Positions 26,588-39,427 of a stretch of 64,000 bases of DNA are shown piece after piece. Under the pieces are notes generated by a model that worked only from the letters and a program-made list of their open reading frames with translations, was not told where the DNA came from and did not search any database. The translations under genes were made by a program, and so were the position numbers. Source of the DNA: Halomonas alkaliantarctica (GTDB taxonomy: Bacteria > Pseudomonadota > Gammaproteobacteria > Pseudomonadales > Halomonadaceae); contig NZ_CP122961.1 in the NCBI RefSeq assembly GCF_029854215.1, forward strand, positions 4,164,892 to 4,228,891. Reading direction: 5' to 3'. The first letter of the stretch is position 1. Each line of letters starts with the position of its first letter.

Positions 26588-27388
26588 CTAAAAATAAAAG
26601 AACCACAGCAGCCAGGCGCCGAACAGCACTCGATATATAACAAAGGGCTGCATTCCTAATTTTTTTATAACCACCAGAAAATAGTGAATACATAAATACG
26701 CGCTTATTCCCGATAGCAGGGTACCCGCCAACATCGCGACCCAATCAATCGACTGCGAAGCGCTAAACAATCCTACTGCTTCTAGCCCACCTGCCAGCAC
26801 AATCACCGGGATTGACAGTAAAAAAGAGAAGCGCGAGGCACCTTCTCGGCTCATCCCTACCATCAGCGCTGCGGTAATGGTAATACCCGAGCGCGAGGTG
26901 CCGGGAATCAACGCCAGCGCCTGGGCTCCGCCAATAATCAGCACATCCTTCCAACACAGTTGGTACTCGTTTCGCGTTCCCGCCTTACGCCAATCGGCAT
27001 ACCCCAACAATAGTCCGAAACCAATTAAACTGACGCCGATAATCAGCGTAGAGCGCATAAAGTGAGAAATAACATCGTGCAGTAGCAAACCAATAAGCCC
27101 CACAGGGATGGTCGCTAACGTCACCCATAAAGCCAATCGTGCGTCTTCGTTCACCCCTTTACCGCTGATCGCAGCCAGACTGCTCACCACCATCTGCCAA
27201 ATTTCCTGCCGAAAATAGATAATCACCGCGGAGAGGCTGCCTAAATGCAGGGCAACATCAAAGGCTAGGCCTTGATCTTGCCACTCGGTCAGCACAGGCA
27301 CCAAGATTAGGTGGGCAGAGCTTGAAACGGGTAAAAATTCTGACACTCCCTGAACTACCGCTAACACCACTACCTGGAGCCAATCCAT
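26588..27388 (-). CDS. uppP: Undecaprenyl-diphosphatase (BacA type)
   Basis: 266 residues, about eight membrane helices. It recycles the lipid carrier of cell-wall synthesis by removing a phosphate from undecaprenyl diphosphate. The two signature motifs are intact: GVSEFLPVSSSAHL (catalytic Glu and Ser) near the N-terminus and PGTSRSGITITAAL in the middle. ATG at 27388 is chosen (AGGA six bases before, family start MDWLQ); the longer frame to a TTG at 27427 is unlikely. It is 12 bases upstream of apbE and functionally linked to glmU and glmS in envelope synthesis. Confidence 0.95.
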   Translation of the reverse strand: MDWLQVVVLAVVQGVSEFLPVSSSAHLILVPVLTEWQDQGLAFDVALHLGSLSAVIIYFRQEIWQMVVSSLAAISGKGVNEDARLALWVTLATIPVGLIGLLLHDVISHFMRSTLIIGVSLIGFGLLLGYADWRKAGTRNEYQLCWKDVLIIGGAQALALIPGTSRSGITITAALMVGMSREGASRFSFLLSIPVIVLAGGLEAVGLFSASQSIDWVAMLAGTLLSGISAYLCIHYFLVVIKKLGMQPFVIYRVLFGAWLLWFFYF

Positions 27389-27605
27389 AAAAAATCCTGT
27401 ATAGAGAAACAATTTAATGGTTTGCAATGGCGCTTAAGGATACACATCCGCTTATTCGTTGTCCGCCATTGCCTTTGCTGACACTAGCCTGCACTGACAC
27501 GCAAAGGTGTCGTTTCACGGCCTGAAAGCAGTGGAGGCTATAGAGGATATAAGGAGTGCGCTACAATAAGCGTCTATTGATTGCGTGCTTCCTTGCAAGG
27601 TACCC

Positions 27606-28799
27606 ATGACTCAGACCATAGAAACGCCAGTGGTTCACGACCAAGCGCGACTTAGCCAAGAGGCCAAGCGTGTCACCTACATCGGTGCGTGGTTGGATGC
27701 CCTGTTGAGCATCATCAAAGTCACCATTGGTTTTATGGTCGGTTCTGCGGCGTTAATCGCCGACGGGATTCACTCCCTATCTGATTTAGTCACCGACGGT
27801 TTTGTCCTGGCGGCCATTCACTATGGGCGCCAGGAACCCGATAAAGACCACCACTACGGCCACGGCCGGATCGAAACCCTAACCACCCTGCTACTGGGAA
27901 GCGTACTGATTTTCGTGGCAGGCGCGATAGCCTGGTCGAGCCTTGATCGCCTGTTTAGCGGTACCGACGTTAACGCTCCTGGCGCACTGGCGATCGTGAT
28001 TACGGTGATTGCGCTGTTTAGCAAAGAGTGGATTTTTCGCTACACCATGCGGGTCGCCAAGCGGGTAAAATCAAAACTACTCGAAGCCAACGCTTGGCAC
28101 TCACGTAGCGATGCTCTCTCCACCGCCGTGGTGCTGGTAGCCTTGGTGGGTGCTCAGTTTGGCTTGGGTTGGTTGGATGCCGTGGCCGCCATTATCGTGG
28201 GTTTATTGGTCGGCAAAGTAGGTTTGGACTTGCTGTGGGAGTCGGCACGGGAACTGGTCGATACCGCGCTGCCGGTGGATGCGCAGAACCAGATGCACGA
28301 TGTGGCCTGTAGCGTGCCGGGTGTGGATAGCGTCCACGACCTGCGTACCCGACAGTCGGCAGGCTGGGTAATGGTCGATCTACACGTGGTGGTCGGGCCT
28401 AAGATTACCGTGTCGGAAGCCCACGAAATCGGTAACGAAGTAAGCCGCCGCCTACGCCATGAATTTCCCGCGCTCACCGACGTGATCTTCCACGTTGACC
28501 CCGAAGACGACGCCGGAGCGGGTGATCCTAGCCGCCTTCCCGGCCTTCCGCTGCGTCCTGAAGTAGAGGCCGCGCTGGATGCGCGCTGGTATAAGCATCC
28601 CGTATGGCGCACGCTCAACGAGCTTCAGCTGCACTATTTGGACGATAAGGTCTCGGTATCGCTGATCATTGATGACGCAGTCCAACAGCCACCCCAGTGC
28701 CTCGCTAGCCAGTTAAAAGCGCTGGCTAGCGATATCGAGTGGCTGGGTCACGTCGAGGTGCTGTTTATCACCCGCGCCGCCAGTAGCTCAATGCGCTAA
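27606..28799 (+). CDS. Cation diffusion facilitator (FieF/CDF family metal efflux)
   Basis: 397 residues from ATG 27606. Six membrane helices occupy about residues 25-215, with the metal-site patterns ALIADGIHSLSDLVTDG in helix 2, HHYGHGRIETL after it, and HSRSDALST in helix 5. A cytoplasmic C-terminal domain follows (residues 215-310, VDLHVVVGPKITVSEAHEIG and FHVDPEDD), then about 85 extra residues not found in the short FieF form. CDF proteins export Zn2+, Fe2+, Mn2+ or Cd2+ in exchange for H+. The metal cannot be assigned. It is convergent with mgtE, 20 bases apart. Confidence 0.9.
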   Translation: MTQTIETPVVHDQARLSQEAKRVTYIGAWLDALLSIIKVTIGFMVGSAALIADGIHSLSDLVTDGFVLAAIHYGRQEPDKDHHYGHGRIETLTTLLLGSVLIFVAGAIAWSSLDRLFSGTDVNAPGALAIVITVIALFSKEWIFRYTMRVAKRVKSKLLEANAWHSRSDALSTAVVLVALVGAQFGLGWLDAVAAIIVGLLVGKVGLDLLWESARELVDTALPVDAQNQMHDVACSVPGVDSVHDLRTRQSAGWVMVDLHVVVGPKITVSEAHEIGNEVSRRLRHEFPALTDVIFHVDPEDDAGAGDPSRLPGLPLRPEVEAALDARWYKHPVWRTLNELQLHYLDDKVSVSLIIDDAVQQPPQCLASQLKALASDIEWLGHVEVLFITRAASSSMR

Positions 28800-28819
28800 G
28801 CCCTCAATGACTTACCTCG

Positions 28820-30196
28820 TCACGAGAGCAGCAGCGTGGCAATACTGAAGTAGATCACGACCCCAGAGGCGTCAATCAGCGTGGTCACCAGCGGGGCAGA
28901 GGCCGTCGCAGGGTCAACCTTAAAGCGCTCAAGCACGAACGGCAGGCACATCCCCAACAGGCTGCCGAACAGGACGATGGTGACCATGCTAAAGGCCACG
29001 ACCATCGCCAGCGCTTCGCCCCCACGCATTATGCCAATCGGCGTTACCGCGATGGCCATGGTGATACCCAGTGATCCGGCGACAAGTAGCTCGCGGCCCA
29101 GTAGCTTGCCCCAATCTTTGACACCTACGTCACCGGTGGCCATACCGCGCACCATCAGCGTGGCGGCCTGGGCCCCAGCATTACCGCCACTACCGATCAA
29201 CAGCGGTAAAAAGAACACCAGCGCCACCTGGGCGGCAATGGTCTCTTCAAAATAGGCAATCCCGGCGCCCGAGAACAGGTTAGCAAATACCAGCAATACC
29301 AGCCAAAACACCCGCTTACGGTAGAGGCTCCAAAGCTTCACTCGGCTTACGCCATCTTCCAGTTGGCCGATCGACATCCCTTTGTGGAAATCCTCTGTCG
29401 CCTCGGATTCAGCGACATCCATCGCGTCATCGTGGGTCACGATACCGACCATGCGTTCATCGGCATCGATCACTGGTAGCGCCAACAAGTCATACTTCGC
29501 CACAATACGGGCGACATCTTCCTGGGCATTATCAACCCGGGTACTGATGACATCCTTGATCATAATGTCATCAACAATGGCGCCGGGGCGTGCCACCATA
29601 AGCTGACGCAGCGACATGGTTCCGATCAATTGACCGTCGCTATCCAGAATATAGAGCTGATAAACCGTTTCCGCGTCGGGGGCGGTCTGGCGTACCCGCA
29701 TCATCGCCTGCGACACCGTCATGCCACTGGCTATGGATACATAGTCAGAGGTCATGATGGCGCCGGCGGTACCTTCTTCGTAGCTAGCAAGCCGCTTGAG
29801 ATCTTCCCGCTCGCGGTGGGCCATACGACGCAGCAGTGCTTCACGGCGGTCTTCACTGAGTAGATTAAACAGGTCGGCGCGTTCGTCCGAACCCATCTCC
29901 TCCAGCAGCTTGAGTACCTGACTGTCGTCCAACTCCCCGACTACCTCAAGCTGGCTTTCACCGGGCAAGTAACCCAGTACATTTGCAGCACGCTCGGCAG
30001 ACAGAATATCCAGCAACGCGAGCGCTGCGGGCAGCTCCTCATCGTCTTCAATCATCTCCTCGAGCACTTCACCGATATCCGCGGAGCGGTTTTCGGCCAA
30101 ACGCAAAGAGAGCACCGATTTACTGGGCGATTCCTTGGCCAACTCGTCGAGCAGTTCGGCTTTTAATGCCTGTAAGCTTTCATCATTCAGTGCCAT
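28820..30196 (-). CDS. mgtE: Magnesium transporter MgtE
   Basis: 458 residues from ATG 30196, which has a strong GAGGAGGAG site; a longer frame reaching 30277 lacks one. Order: N-terminal superhelical domain (about 1-130, with LLEEMGSDERADLFNLL), two CBS domains (about 135-255, EEGTAGAIMTSDYVSI and IVAKYDLLALPVID), a connecting helix and five membrane helices with the GSGGNAGAQAATLMVRG pore motif. MgtE imports Mg2+ and is gated by Mg2+ binding at the cytosolic domains. It may also carry other divalent ions. Confidence 0.94.
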   Translation of the reverse strand: MALNDESLQALKAELLDELAKESPSKSVLSLRLAENRSADIGEVLEEMIEDDEELPAALALLDILSAERAANVLGYLPGESQLEVVGELDDSQVLKLLEEMGSDERADLFNLLSEDRREALLRRMAHREREDLKRLASYEEGTAGAIMTSDYVSIASGMTVSQAMMRVRQTAPDAETVYQLYILDSDGQLIGTMSLRQLMVARPGAIVDDIMIKDVISTRVDNAQEDVARIVAKYDLLALPVIDADERMVGIVTHDDAMDVAESEATEDFHKGMSIGQLEDGVSRVKLWSLYRKRVFWLVLLVFANLFSGAGIAYFEETIAAQVALVFFLPLLIGSGGNAGAQAATLMVRGMATGDVGVKDWGKLLGRELLVAGSLGITMAIAVTPIGIMRGGEALAMVVAFSMVTIVLFGSLLGMCLPFVLERFKVDPATASAPLVTTLIDASGVVIYFSIATLLLS

Positions 30197-30299
30197 GGCT
30201 CTCCTCCTCGCGCTTAAAAGCGTCGTGCTGCCGAACTCATCCATCGCCCGGCCCATCCTACTGACCAAGCTCATCATACTTACTTATCTGTCTGCCAAA

Positions 30300-30344
30300 C
30301 AAAAAAACGCCCCTTAAACCCTGGTAGCGGGTTTAAGGGGCGTT
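30300..30344 (-). terminator. Terminator of the ATP synthase operon
   Basis: A 16-bp perfect stem (AACGCCCCTTAAACCC, 30306-30321, complement 30329-30344) with a 7-base loop, followed on the minus strand by an unbroken T-run read into 30300. It lies 25 bases after the atpC stop. Confidence 0.93.
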
Positions 30345-30368
30345 GGACACACGCCAAGTGCGTGGGTG

Positions 30369-30797
30369 TTAGCCTTTACCCGCCTTTTTACGCAGCTGCT
30401 GAATCGTTCGCAGCTGTGCAACGGCTTCGGCAAGTTCAGCGGCAGCGCGAGTATAATCGAGCTCCGATGACTTCTCATTAAAGGCTTTCAGCGCCTGCTG
30501 ACGTGCTTCTTCGGCAGCGGCCTCGTTGAGGTCGCTGGCACGCAACGCAGAGTCGGCCAGAATCGTCACGACATCCGGTTGGACTTCCATGAAGCCACCC
30601 GTGACGTAGAAATTCTCTTCCGAGCCACCATCATGGATCACACGAACCGGACCCGGCTGAAGCTCGGTCAGCAGCGGAGCGTGACCGGGCAAAACGCCCA
30701 GGTCACCCATAATCCCGGAAGCAATCACCTGCTCAACGGTACCTGAGAAGATCGATGCTTCAGCGCTGACGATATTGCAAGTAAAGCTATTCGCCAT
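30369..30797 (-). CDS. atpC: ATP synthase F1 epsilon subunit
   Basis: 142 residues. N-terminal beta-sandwich (CNIVSAEASIFSGTVEQVIASG, then GDLGVLPGHAPLLTEL) and a C-terminal helical pair (ALKAFNEKSSELDYTRAAAEL). Epsilon couples gamma rotation to catalysis and can inhibit ATP hydrolysis. Last gene of the atp operon, 24 bases after atpD. Confidence 0.96.
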   Translation of the reverse strand: MANSFTCNIVSAEASIFSGTVEQVIASGIMGDLGVLPGHAPLLTELQPGPVRVIHDGGSEENFYVTGGFMEVQPDVVTILADSALRASDLNEAAAEEARQQALKAFNEKSSELDYTRAAAELAEAVAQLRTIQQLRKKAGKG

Positions 30798-30821
30798 AGC
30801 GAATCCCCCTAATGGACGGGA

Positions 30822-32213
<1,392 letters not shown>

Positions 32214-32274
32214 CTAAAACCTGCAAATGAAACCTGTCTGCCGGGAGCTGCTTCAAAGAGCGGCTCCCTAGGCG

Positions 32275-33162
32275 TTATACGGCAGCAGCGCCGCCGACGA
32301 TCTCAGAAATTTCCTGGGTGATGGCGGCCTGACGGGCCTTGTTGTAGACCATCTCCAGATCGTCGATAAGGCCGCCTGCGTTATCAGTGGCACTTTTCAT
32401 AGCGATCATTCGGGCAGCTTGTTCACAAGCGCCGTTTTCCACTACCGCCTGATACACCTGCGATTCGATGAAACGAACCAGCAGGCTATCGAGCAACGCC
32501 TTGGCATCCGGTTCATACAGGTAGTCCCAGCTTCCGGGACGGGCGTTTTCGTCGTCTTGCTCAGCGTCTGCGCCCATATCAGGCGACAGCGGAAGAAGCT
32601 GACGAACCACTGGCTTTTGCGTCATGGTGTTCACAAACTCGTTGTGCACCACGTAAAGCCGGTCGAGACGTCCTTCATCGTACGCTTCGAGCATGACCTT
32701 AATACTGCCAATCAAACCTTCAACGGTCGGGGCTTCGCCTAAACCGCTCTTCGCCGCCACCAAATTGCCACCGTAGTTACGGAAAAAGGTGCTGGCTTTA
32801 GCGCCCAGGGCACAAAAATCCTGCTCTGCGCCCTGCTTCTTCCACTCGCTGGCCTGTTTGAGTAAGGCTTTGAAGAGGTTGTGGTTCAAGCCACCGCACA
32901 GACCACGGTCTGTAGAGACCACAATGTAACCAACGCGCTTAACCTCGCTACGCTCGACCATATAGTCGTGCCTGTACTCGGGGTTCGCGTCGGCAATGTG
33001 GCCAACCACATTACGGATCTGCTTAGCGTAAGGCTGACTTGCTCTCATCAGATCTTGCGCTTTACGCATTTTCGATGCAGCCACCATTTCCATGGCGCTG
33101 GTGATCTTCTGCGTATTTTTAATGCTCCCGATCTGGGTGCGTATCTCTTTTGCAGCTGCCAT
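32275..33162 (-). CDS. atpG: ATP synthase F1 gamma subunit
   Basis: 295 residues. N-terminal helix [20 protein letters not shown] and C-terminal helix ending [21 protein letters not shown] form the coiled-coil rotor shaft; [16 protein letters not shown] is the conserved middle segment. It has a mild acidic insertion ([18 protein letters not shown]) around residue 200. Rotation of this subunit drives catalysis in atpD. Confidence 0.97.
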   Translation of the reverse strand: MAAAKEIRTQIGSIKNTQKITSAMEMVAASKMRKAQDLMRASQPYAKQIRNVVGHIADANPEYRHDYMVERSEVKRVGYIVVSTDRGLCGGLNHNLFKALLKQASEWKKQGAEQDFCALGAKASTFFRNYGGNLVAAKSGLGEAPTVEGLIGSIKVMLEAYDEGRLDRLYVVHNEFVNTMTQKPVVRQLLPLSPDMGADAEQDDENARPGSWDYLYEPDAKALLDSLLVRFIESQVYQAVVENGACEQAARMIAMKSATDNAGGLIDDLEMVYNKARQAAITQEISEIVGGAAAV

Positions 33163-33227
33163 AGCGATCTACCCTTCGTTCGTGGCTCTCAGAAAGCATG
33201 CAAACCCGCCCGCAGGCGGGCCAGACA

Positions 33228-34772
33228 TTACCAGCTCTGAGTCGCCTTGAACTTCTCGAGACCCGACTTCAAGCTGTCTTGGATCTCACCGTTGTAGTCG
33301 CCGCTCTGGTTGATCTTGTCGAGTAGATCACCGTGCTCTGACTTCATGTAGTCGTGCAGTGCACGCTCGAAGTCCAACACTTTGTTCACGTCGACGTCGT
33401 CCAGGTAACCTTCGTTGGCGGCATACAGCGAGAGCGCCATTTCAGCAACCGACATTGGCGAGTACTGGTTCTGCTTCATCAGCTCAGTCACACGCTGACC
33501 GTGCTCAAGCTGCTTACGCGTCGCTTCATCAAGATCAGAGGCAAACTGCGAGAAGGCCGCCAGTTCACGGTACTGAGCCAGCGCTAGACGTACACTACCG
33601 CCCAGCTTTTTGATGATTTTGGTTTGCGCCGAACCACCCACACGAGAAACCGACAGACCTGCGTTAATCGCCGGACGAATACCGGAGTTAAACAGGTTGG
33701 TTTCCAGGAAGATCTGACCATCGGTGATCGAGATCACGTTGGTCGGTACGAACGCAGAAACGTCGCCACCCTGGGTTTCAATGATCGGCAGCGCGGTTAA
33801 CGAACCGGTTTTGCCTTTCACTTCGCCGTTGGTGAACTTCTCAACGTAGTCGACGTTAACCCGCGCAGCACGCTCAAGTAGACGCGAGTGGAGGTAGAAA
33901 ACGTCGCCAGGATAAGCTTCACGACCGGGCGGACGACGCAGCAGGAGCGATACCTGACGGTAGGCAACGGCCTGTTTGGAAAGATCGTCGTACACAATCA
34001 GGGCGTTCTCACCGCGGTCGCGGAAGTATTCGCCCATGGTGCAGCCAGAGTAAGCGGCCAGGAACTGCATCGGCGCAGGATCGGCGGCGCCAGCGGCGAC
34101 AACGATAGTGTGCTCCATGGCGCCATGCTCTTCGAGCTTGCGTACCACGTTGGCAATGGTCGACTGCTTCTGACCGATCGCCACGTAGACACAGGTCACG
34201 CCTTTGCCTTTCTGGTTGATGATCGCATCAATGGCAATGGCGGACTTACCGATCTGGCGGTCACCGATGATCAGCTCACGCTGACCACGGCCGATCGGCA
34301 CCATGGCGTCGATCGATTTAAGACCGGTTTGAATCGGCTCATCGACGGATTGACGGGTAATAACACCCGGCGCCACTTTCTCAACGGCGTCGGTTAGGGT
34401 GGTGTTGATGTCCCCTTTGCCATCGATGGGGTTACCCAGCGCATCGACCACACGACCAATCAGCTCAGGGCCTACCGGCACTTCGAGAATACGACCGGTA
34501 CACTTGGCGGTCATGCCCTCTTCGAGCTGCAGGTAGTCACCCAGCACTACGGCACCTACGGAGTCACGCTCCAGGTTGAGTACCATGCCAAAGATGCTGT
34601 TGGGGAATTCGATCATTTCACCAAACATCGCGTCTTCGAGGCCGTGAATTTTCACGATACCGTCGGAAACGGTGACGATGGTGCCCTGATTATGGGCTTC
34701 GGATGCGACGTCAAGCTTTTCAATTCGCTGCTTGATGATGTCGCTGATCTCGGAAGGATTCAGTTGCTGCAT
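33228..34772 (-). CDS. atpA: ATP synthase F1 alpha subunit
   Basis: 514 residues. Walker [16 protein letters not shown] near residue 170, the [15 protein letters not shown] stretch and the arginine-finger region [12 protein letters not shown] are present. It forms the non-catalytic nucleotide sites. The 65-base spacer to atpG holds a CCCGCC-CGCA-GGCGGG hairpin (33205-33220), an intercistronic structure within the operon. Confidence 0.98.
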   Translation of the reverse strand: MQQLNPSEISDIIKQRIEKLDVASEAHNQGTIVTVSDGIVKIHGLEDAMFGEMIEFPNSIFGMVLNLERDSVGAVVLGDYLQLEEGMTAKCTGRILEVPVGPELIGRVVDALGNPIDGKGDINTTLTDAVEKVAPGVITRQSVDEPIQTGLKSIDAMVPIGRGQRELIIGDRQIGKSAIAIDAIINQKGKGVTCVYVAIGQKQSTIANVVRKLEEHGAMEHTIVVAAGAADPAPMQFLAAYSGCTMGEYFRDRGENALIVYDDLSKQAVAYRQVSLLLRRPPGREAYPGDVFYLHSRLLERAARVNVDYVEKFTNGEVKGKTGSLTALPIIETQGGDVSAFVPTNVISITDGQIFLETNLFNSGIRPAINAGLSVSRVGGSAQTKIIKKLGGSVRLALAQYRELAAFSQFASDLDEATRKQLEHGQRVTELMKQNQYSPMSVAEMALSLYAANEGYLDDVDVNKVLDFERALHDYMKSEHGDLLDKINQSGDYNGEIQDSLKSGLEKFKATQSW

Positions 34773-34788
34773 GCCATGTCCCTCAGAC

Positions 34789-35325
34789 TCAAGCGGTTAG
34801 CGCGTCAAAAAGGCGGTTCAATCGACCACGTACGGAGCCGTCAATGACGGTATCGCCAGCACGCAGGATGACACCGCCGATAAGCGACTTGTCCACCTGA
34901 GTAGTAATAGAGATTTCGCGATTCAGACGTTTCTTAAGCGCGTTCGCTAGCTTCGTTTCTTGCTGACTATCGAGCTCGTAAGCAGAGGTGACATCCACTT
35001 CAACCCGCTGCTCGTGTTCGGCACGCAGGTGCTCGAACTGATCAGCAATGGATGCCAACGCCATCAAGCGGCCTTGGTCAGCCAAAACAGTCAAAAATCG
35101 CTGTAAAGCTTCATCCTGTTGCTCAGGAATAAGCTCGACAAGCAGCGAGACTTTTTGCTCGCTGTCTAATTTGGGACTGTTTAGCCGATGGCGAACGACG
35201 TCATCTGCTACCGCAACACTTAAAAAACTCAGCGCTTGTGACCAGCTATCAAGCGCCTCATGATCACGCGCGTATTCAAACGCTGCCTTAGCGTAAGGAC
35301 GAGCGACGGTAAGTAATTCCGCCAT
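34789..35325 (-). CDS. atpH: ATP synthase F1 delta subunit
   Basis: 178 residues. N-terminal six-helix domain ([21 protein letters not shown]) and C-terminal conserved [13 protein letters not shown] preceded by [18 protein letters not shown]. It links the F1 head to the b stator. Gaps of 16 bases to atpA and 11 bases to atpF fit a single operon. Confidence 0.97.
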   Translation of the reverse strand: MAELLTVARPYAKAAFEYARDHEALDSWSQALSFLSVAVADDVVRHRLNSPKLDSEQKVSLLVELIPEQQDEALQRFLTVLADQGRLMALASIADQFEHLRAEHEQRVEVDVTSAYELDSQQETKLANALKKRLNREISITTQVDKSLIGGVILRAGDTVIDGSVRGRLNRLFDALTA

Positions 35326-35336
35326 GGTTCACCTCC

Positions 35337-35807
35337 TTACAGTTCAGCAGCAAGCTCATCGAGTAACTTGCGATGGGCTTGTTCGTCGACCGACGCTTCA
35401 AGAACACGCTCGGCACCCATAACGGCGAGAGAAGAGACCTGGGCACGAAGTTCATCCTTAGCGCGATTCACTTCTTGCTCAATCTCGGAACGTGCACTCG
35501 CTACTAGGCGTTCGCCTTCGGCGCGGGCCTGTTCACGGGCTTCTTCAACTATCTGGGCAGAGCGTTTGTTGGCCTGCTCAAGAATTTGAGAAGCTTGCTC
35601 CTTGCTTTCGCGCAGCATCTGTTCCGCCCGCTCTTGAGCAAGCTCAAGATCACGGTTAGCGCGGCTGGCTGCATCCAAGCCATCAGCAATTTTCTTCTGA
35701 CGCTCATGAAGCGCGTTGCTGATCGGAGGCCACACATACTTTATGCAAAACCAGACAAAGATCGCGAAGGCGATCGTCTGCCCGATTAGCGTCATGTTGA
35801 TATTCAC
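35337..35807 (-). CDS. atpF: ATP synthase Fo b subunit
   Basis: 156 residues, the standard length. N-terminal membrane helix ([21 protein letters not shown]) followed by a long, highly charged helix (residues 30-150) that forms the peripheral stator dimer and binds delta. No second b-type subunit is seen in the operon. Confidence 0.97.
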   Translation of the reverse strand: MNINMTLIGQTIAFAIFVWFCIKYVWPPISNALHERQKKIADGLDAASRANRDLELAQERAEQMLRESKEQASQILEQANKRSAQIVEEAREQARAEGERLVASARSEIEQEVNRAKDELRAQVSSLAVMGAERVLEASVDEQAHRKLLDELAAEL

Positions 35808-35883
35808 AGGGATGTACCTCTGACAAGTTCGTGGCGACCGGAGTGAAACAAAACCGAGCGTTCAACGCCCGGCTGAGCTGTCA

Positions 35884-36129
<246 letters not shown>

Positions 36130-36178
36130 TCAAGTTAAAGCTTGAGGGTTGAGGTTAAGGGTTAAAACAATGCTCGGG

Positions 36179-37018
<840 letters not shown>

Positions 37019-37038
37019 TCAATCAGTTGTGCAATTTT

Positions 37039-37431
37039 CTAGGCATTCGCGTTTTTTGGCATTAACCAAGGTGTAAGCCAATGCGTTAGAACAATCGCAA
37101 CATAAGCATAAAAAAAGAAAGTAGGGTTTGAGGGGGGCGCTATCACGAACACTGCAATAAACAGTGCCACCGTCAAACCAAACTTGCCTGCCTCGGCGCG
37201 AAACAGTCTCATCGCAGCTTTTGAAGGACTGCTTGCACGCAAAACCCCCATTCGCTTGATAAAAAAGGCGTGAGGTAATAAAGCTACCAGCGCTCCTTTA
37301 AAAACCGATGACACGCCTTCCAAATCGGCGACTAGATAGGCGGTCAGCATACCTATAACCGTCATTATCAGCTGTGCGAGCGTGAGTCGAACGATGTAGG
37401 CTTTTCGACGCTGGGTTTCGTATCGCTGCAT
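37039..37431 (-). CDS. atpI: ATP synthase assembly/accessory protein AtpI
   Basis: 130 residues, four hydrophobic helices (about 15-35, 42-58, 80-100, 102-122), basic N-terminus. AtpI proteins help c-ring assembly or Mg2+ supply and open atp operons; this position and pattern match. First gene of the operon, so its promoter should lie in 37432-37636. Sequence conservation in the family is low, so the call rests on context and topology. Confidence 0.88.
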   Translation of the reverse strand: MQRYETQRRKAYIVRLTLAQLIMTVIGMLTAYLVADLEGVSSVFKGALVALLPHAFFIKRMGVLRASSPSKAAMRLFRAEAGKFGLTVALFIAVFVIAPPSNPTFFFYAYVAIVLTHWLTPWLMPKNANA

Positions 37432-37636
37432 ACCGGCCCAGCCTCACTGATAAAAACCAATACCTCGACAAGCTAATAGCTAGACAAACCAAGGCAACCT
37501 GCACAAATCTTGCGCGATTATAGGGAAGCGCTATCACACCTTCAACCGAAGTCGCACCGATTTTGCCCGTTTAAGGGCTTATTTGCGACCAAAGGGGGAA
37601 AACGTGCGCGCTTCTTACGCTGTTTTGAATAGCCTG

Positions 37637-38566
37637 CTATTTAATGTGATTTAAGATGCCGTCCAATTCTTCGAGGCTGGTATAGCGTATCGTTAACTTA
37701 CCTTTGCCTTTTTGACCATGATCAATGGAGACAGGTGCACCGAGCAGTTCGCCAAGATGGGTTTCAAGCTTGGCTACATCGGGCTGTTTGCTTTGCCGGC
37801 TAGACGTTTTGATTGACGTTTGGCTGGTTTGGACTTTTTTCACCAGGGCTTCGGTGGCCCGCACTGTCATATCGTTATTGACCACCTCATGAGCCACCTG
37901 CCGCTGCTGGGTACTGTTCAGCGTCAGCAACGCTCTTGCGTGGCCCATATCCAGGTCACCCCGTTCGAGGAGGGTTTGCACTTCCGGATCTAGCGCCAGC
38001 AGACGTAACAGGTTGGCCACCTGGGTGCGCGACTTACCCACTGCGTCGGCAATCTGCTGCTGGGTAAGCTCAAACTCATCGCCCAGGCGCTTGAGCGCCA
38101 TGGCTTCTTCGATGGCGTTGAGGTTTTCACGCTGAATGTTTTCAATCAGCGCTAGTGCCAGGGCAACTTCATCGCTCACTTCCCGGATTACTGCCGGAAT
38201 GACGTCCAGCTCGGCAAGTTGGGCTGCCCGCCAGCGGCGCTCACCGGCAATAATTTCGTAGCGATCCACGCCGATTGGGCGCACGACGATGGGCTGCATC
38301 ACGCCCTGTGCGCGAATGGAGTCTGCCAGCTCTTCTAACGCTTCGGGCTGAATATCCCGGCGCGGCTGATATTTACCCCGTGTTAATTGCCCTAACGGCA
38401 GGCGCTCAAGGCGATCCTCGGTAACATCGGCAGCCGCGGCGGTGTGCGCTGCGTCAGTAAGCTCCAACGGAGTGCCGCTACCGGCAAGTTCTAAGCTGTC
38501 ACGGCGACGGGCACCGGCACCAATCAGGGCATCCAGGCCACGTCCCAGCGCGGGTTTACGCGTCAT
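37637..38566 (-). CDS. parB: Chromosome partitioning protein ParB
   Basis: 309 residues. N-terminal MTRKPALGRGLDALIG, the CTP-binding ParB/Srx domain (GKYQPRRDIQPEALEELADSI, then ERRWRAAQLA), helix-turn-helix (LTQQQIADAVGKSRTQVANLLRL) and a C-terminal dimerisation segment ending YTSLEELDGILNHIK. It loads on parS sites and, with ParA, segregates the origin. It follows parA by 15 bases. No confident parS was found in the window. Confidence 0.97.
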   Translation of the reverse strand: MTRKPALGRGLDALIGAGARRRDSLELAGSGTPLELTDAAHTAAAADVTEDRLERLPLGQLTRGKYQPRRDIQPEALEELADSIRAQGVMQPIVVRPIGVDRYEIIAGERRWRAAQLAELDVIPAVIREVSDEVALALALIENIQRENLNAIEEAMALKRLGDEFELTQQQIADAVGKSRTQVANLLRLLALDPEVQTLLERGDLDMGHARALLTLNSTQQRQVAHEVVNNDMTVRATEALVKKVQTSQTSIKTSSRQSKQPDVAKLETHLGELLGAPVSIDHGQKGKGKLTIRYTSLEELDGILNHIK

Positions 38567-38581
38567 TCGCTTTTCCTCATT

Positions 38582-39349
38582 TTATAACGCTAGGCGACGA
38601 ATCATCTCTTTCGCCAACACACGATAGGCCTGGCTACCCCGGGAAAACCGGGCATATTGCGTAACGGGTAACCCGTGGCTCGGCGCTTCGGCAACTTTTA
38701 CGTTGCGAGGAATGGTCGTTTTCAACAGCATGTCGCCAAAATAGTCTCGCAACTGCTTATCCACTTCCCGCGTTAGGCTGGTGCGCTTGTCGTACATAGT
38801 GCGCAAAATGCCCGCAATGGCCAGATCAGGATTCACATTTTGCTTAATCTGCTCAACGGTATCGAGCAGGGCCGACAGCCCCTCCAGGGCGTAGAACTCA
38901 CACTGAAGAGGGATCAGCACGCTATCGGAAGCCGTTAATGCATTCACGGTTAGCATGTTCAAAGAGGGCGGGCAGTCGATCAACACTACGTCATAGGCAT
39001 CCGAGACCGAAGCCAGTGCGTTGGTTAAGCAGCTCTCGCTTTTATCGCGATCCAGCAGCTCGACTTCGGCGGCGGTGAGATCACCGTTACCCGGTAGTAC
39101 GTCGTACTTAACCGCCAGCTTTTTGACAATCGTATCAGCGGCCGTTGCTTCACCCAGTAGAACGTCAAGCACGCTTTTATTGAGCTCGTACTTATCGATG
39201 CCGCTGCCCATGCTGGCATGGCCTTGGGGGTCAAGATCCACCAGCAGTACGCGACGGTCGAGCGCAGCGAGACTGGCCGCCAGGTTAACGGCCGAGGTGG
39301 TCTTGCCCACGCCGCCTTTTTGGTTGGTCAGGGCAATGATCTGGCTCAC
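38582..39349 (-). CDS. parA: Chromosome partitioning ATPase ParA (Soj)
   Basis: 255 residues. Deviant Walker A KGGVGKTTSAVNLAASLA near the N-terminus, VLLVDLDPQGHA (Walker A') and VLIDCPPSL (Walker B) show a ParA/MinD-type ATPase. GTG start at 39349 with AAGGAG before it. Works with ParB. It is preceded by rsmG on the same strand with 65 bases between, holding short direct repeats. Confidence 0.97.
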   Translation of the reverse strand: MSQIIALTNQKGGVGKTTSAVNLAASLAALDRRVLLVDLDPQGHASMGSGIDKYELNKSVLDVLLGEATAADTIVKKLAVKYDVLPGNGDLTAAEVELLDRDKSESCLTNALASVSDAYDVVLIDCPPSLNMLTVNALTASDSVLIPLQCEFYALEGLSALLDTVEQIKQNVNPDLAIAGILRTMYDKRTSLTREVDKQLRDYFGDMLLKTTIPRNVKVAEAPSHGLPVTQYARFSRGSQAYRVLAKEMIRRLAL

Positions 39350-39383
39350 TTGCTCAACTCCTTCTGGGGGTCAGAATCAACGT

Positions 39384-39427
39384 TCAGCTTTCAATCAATA
39401 TTCAGCTTTCACATTTAGCTTTCAACA
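39384..39427. repeat. Three short direct repeats at the rsmG 3' end
   Basis: On the minus strand GAAAGCTAA, GAAAGCTGAA and GAAAGCTGAA occur in a row within 44 bases; the first copy contains the rsmG stop codon. It looks like small-scale slippage duplication of the gene end. No function evident. Confidence 0.6.

Noticed and set aside
37551..37589. Nested hairpin between atpI and parB as a parB terminator
   Set aside because: Arms are only six and four bases with asymmetric spacers and no T-run.
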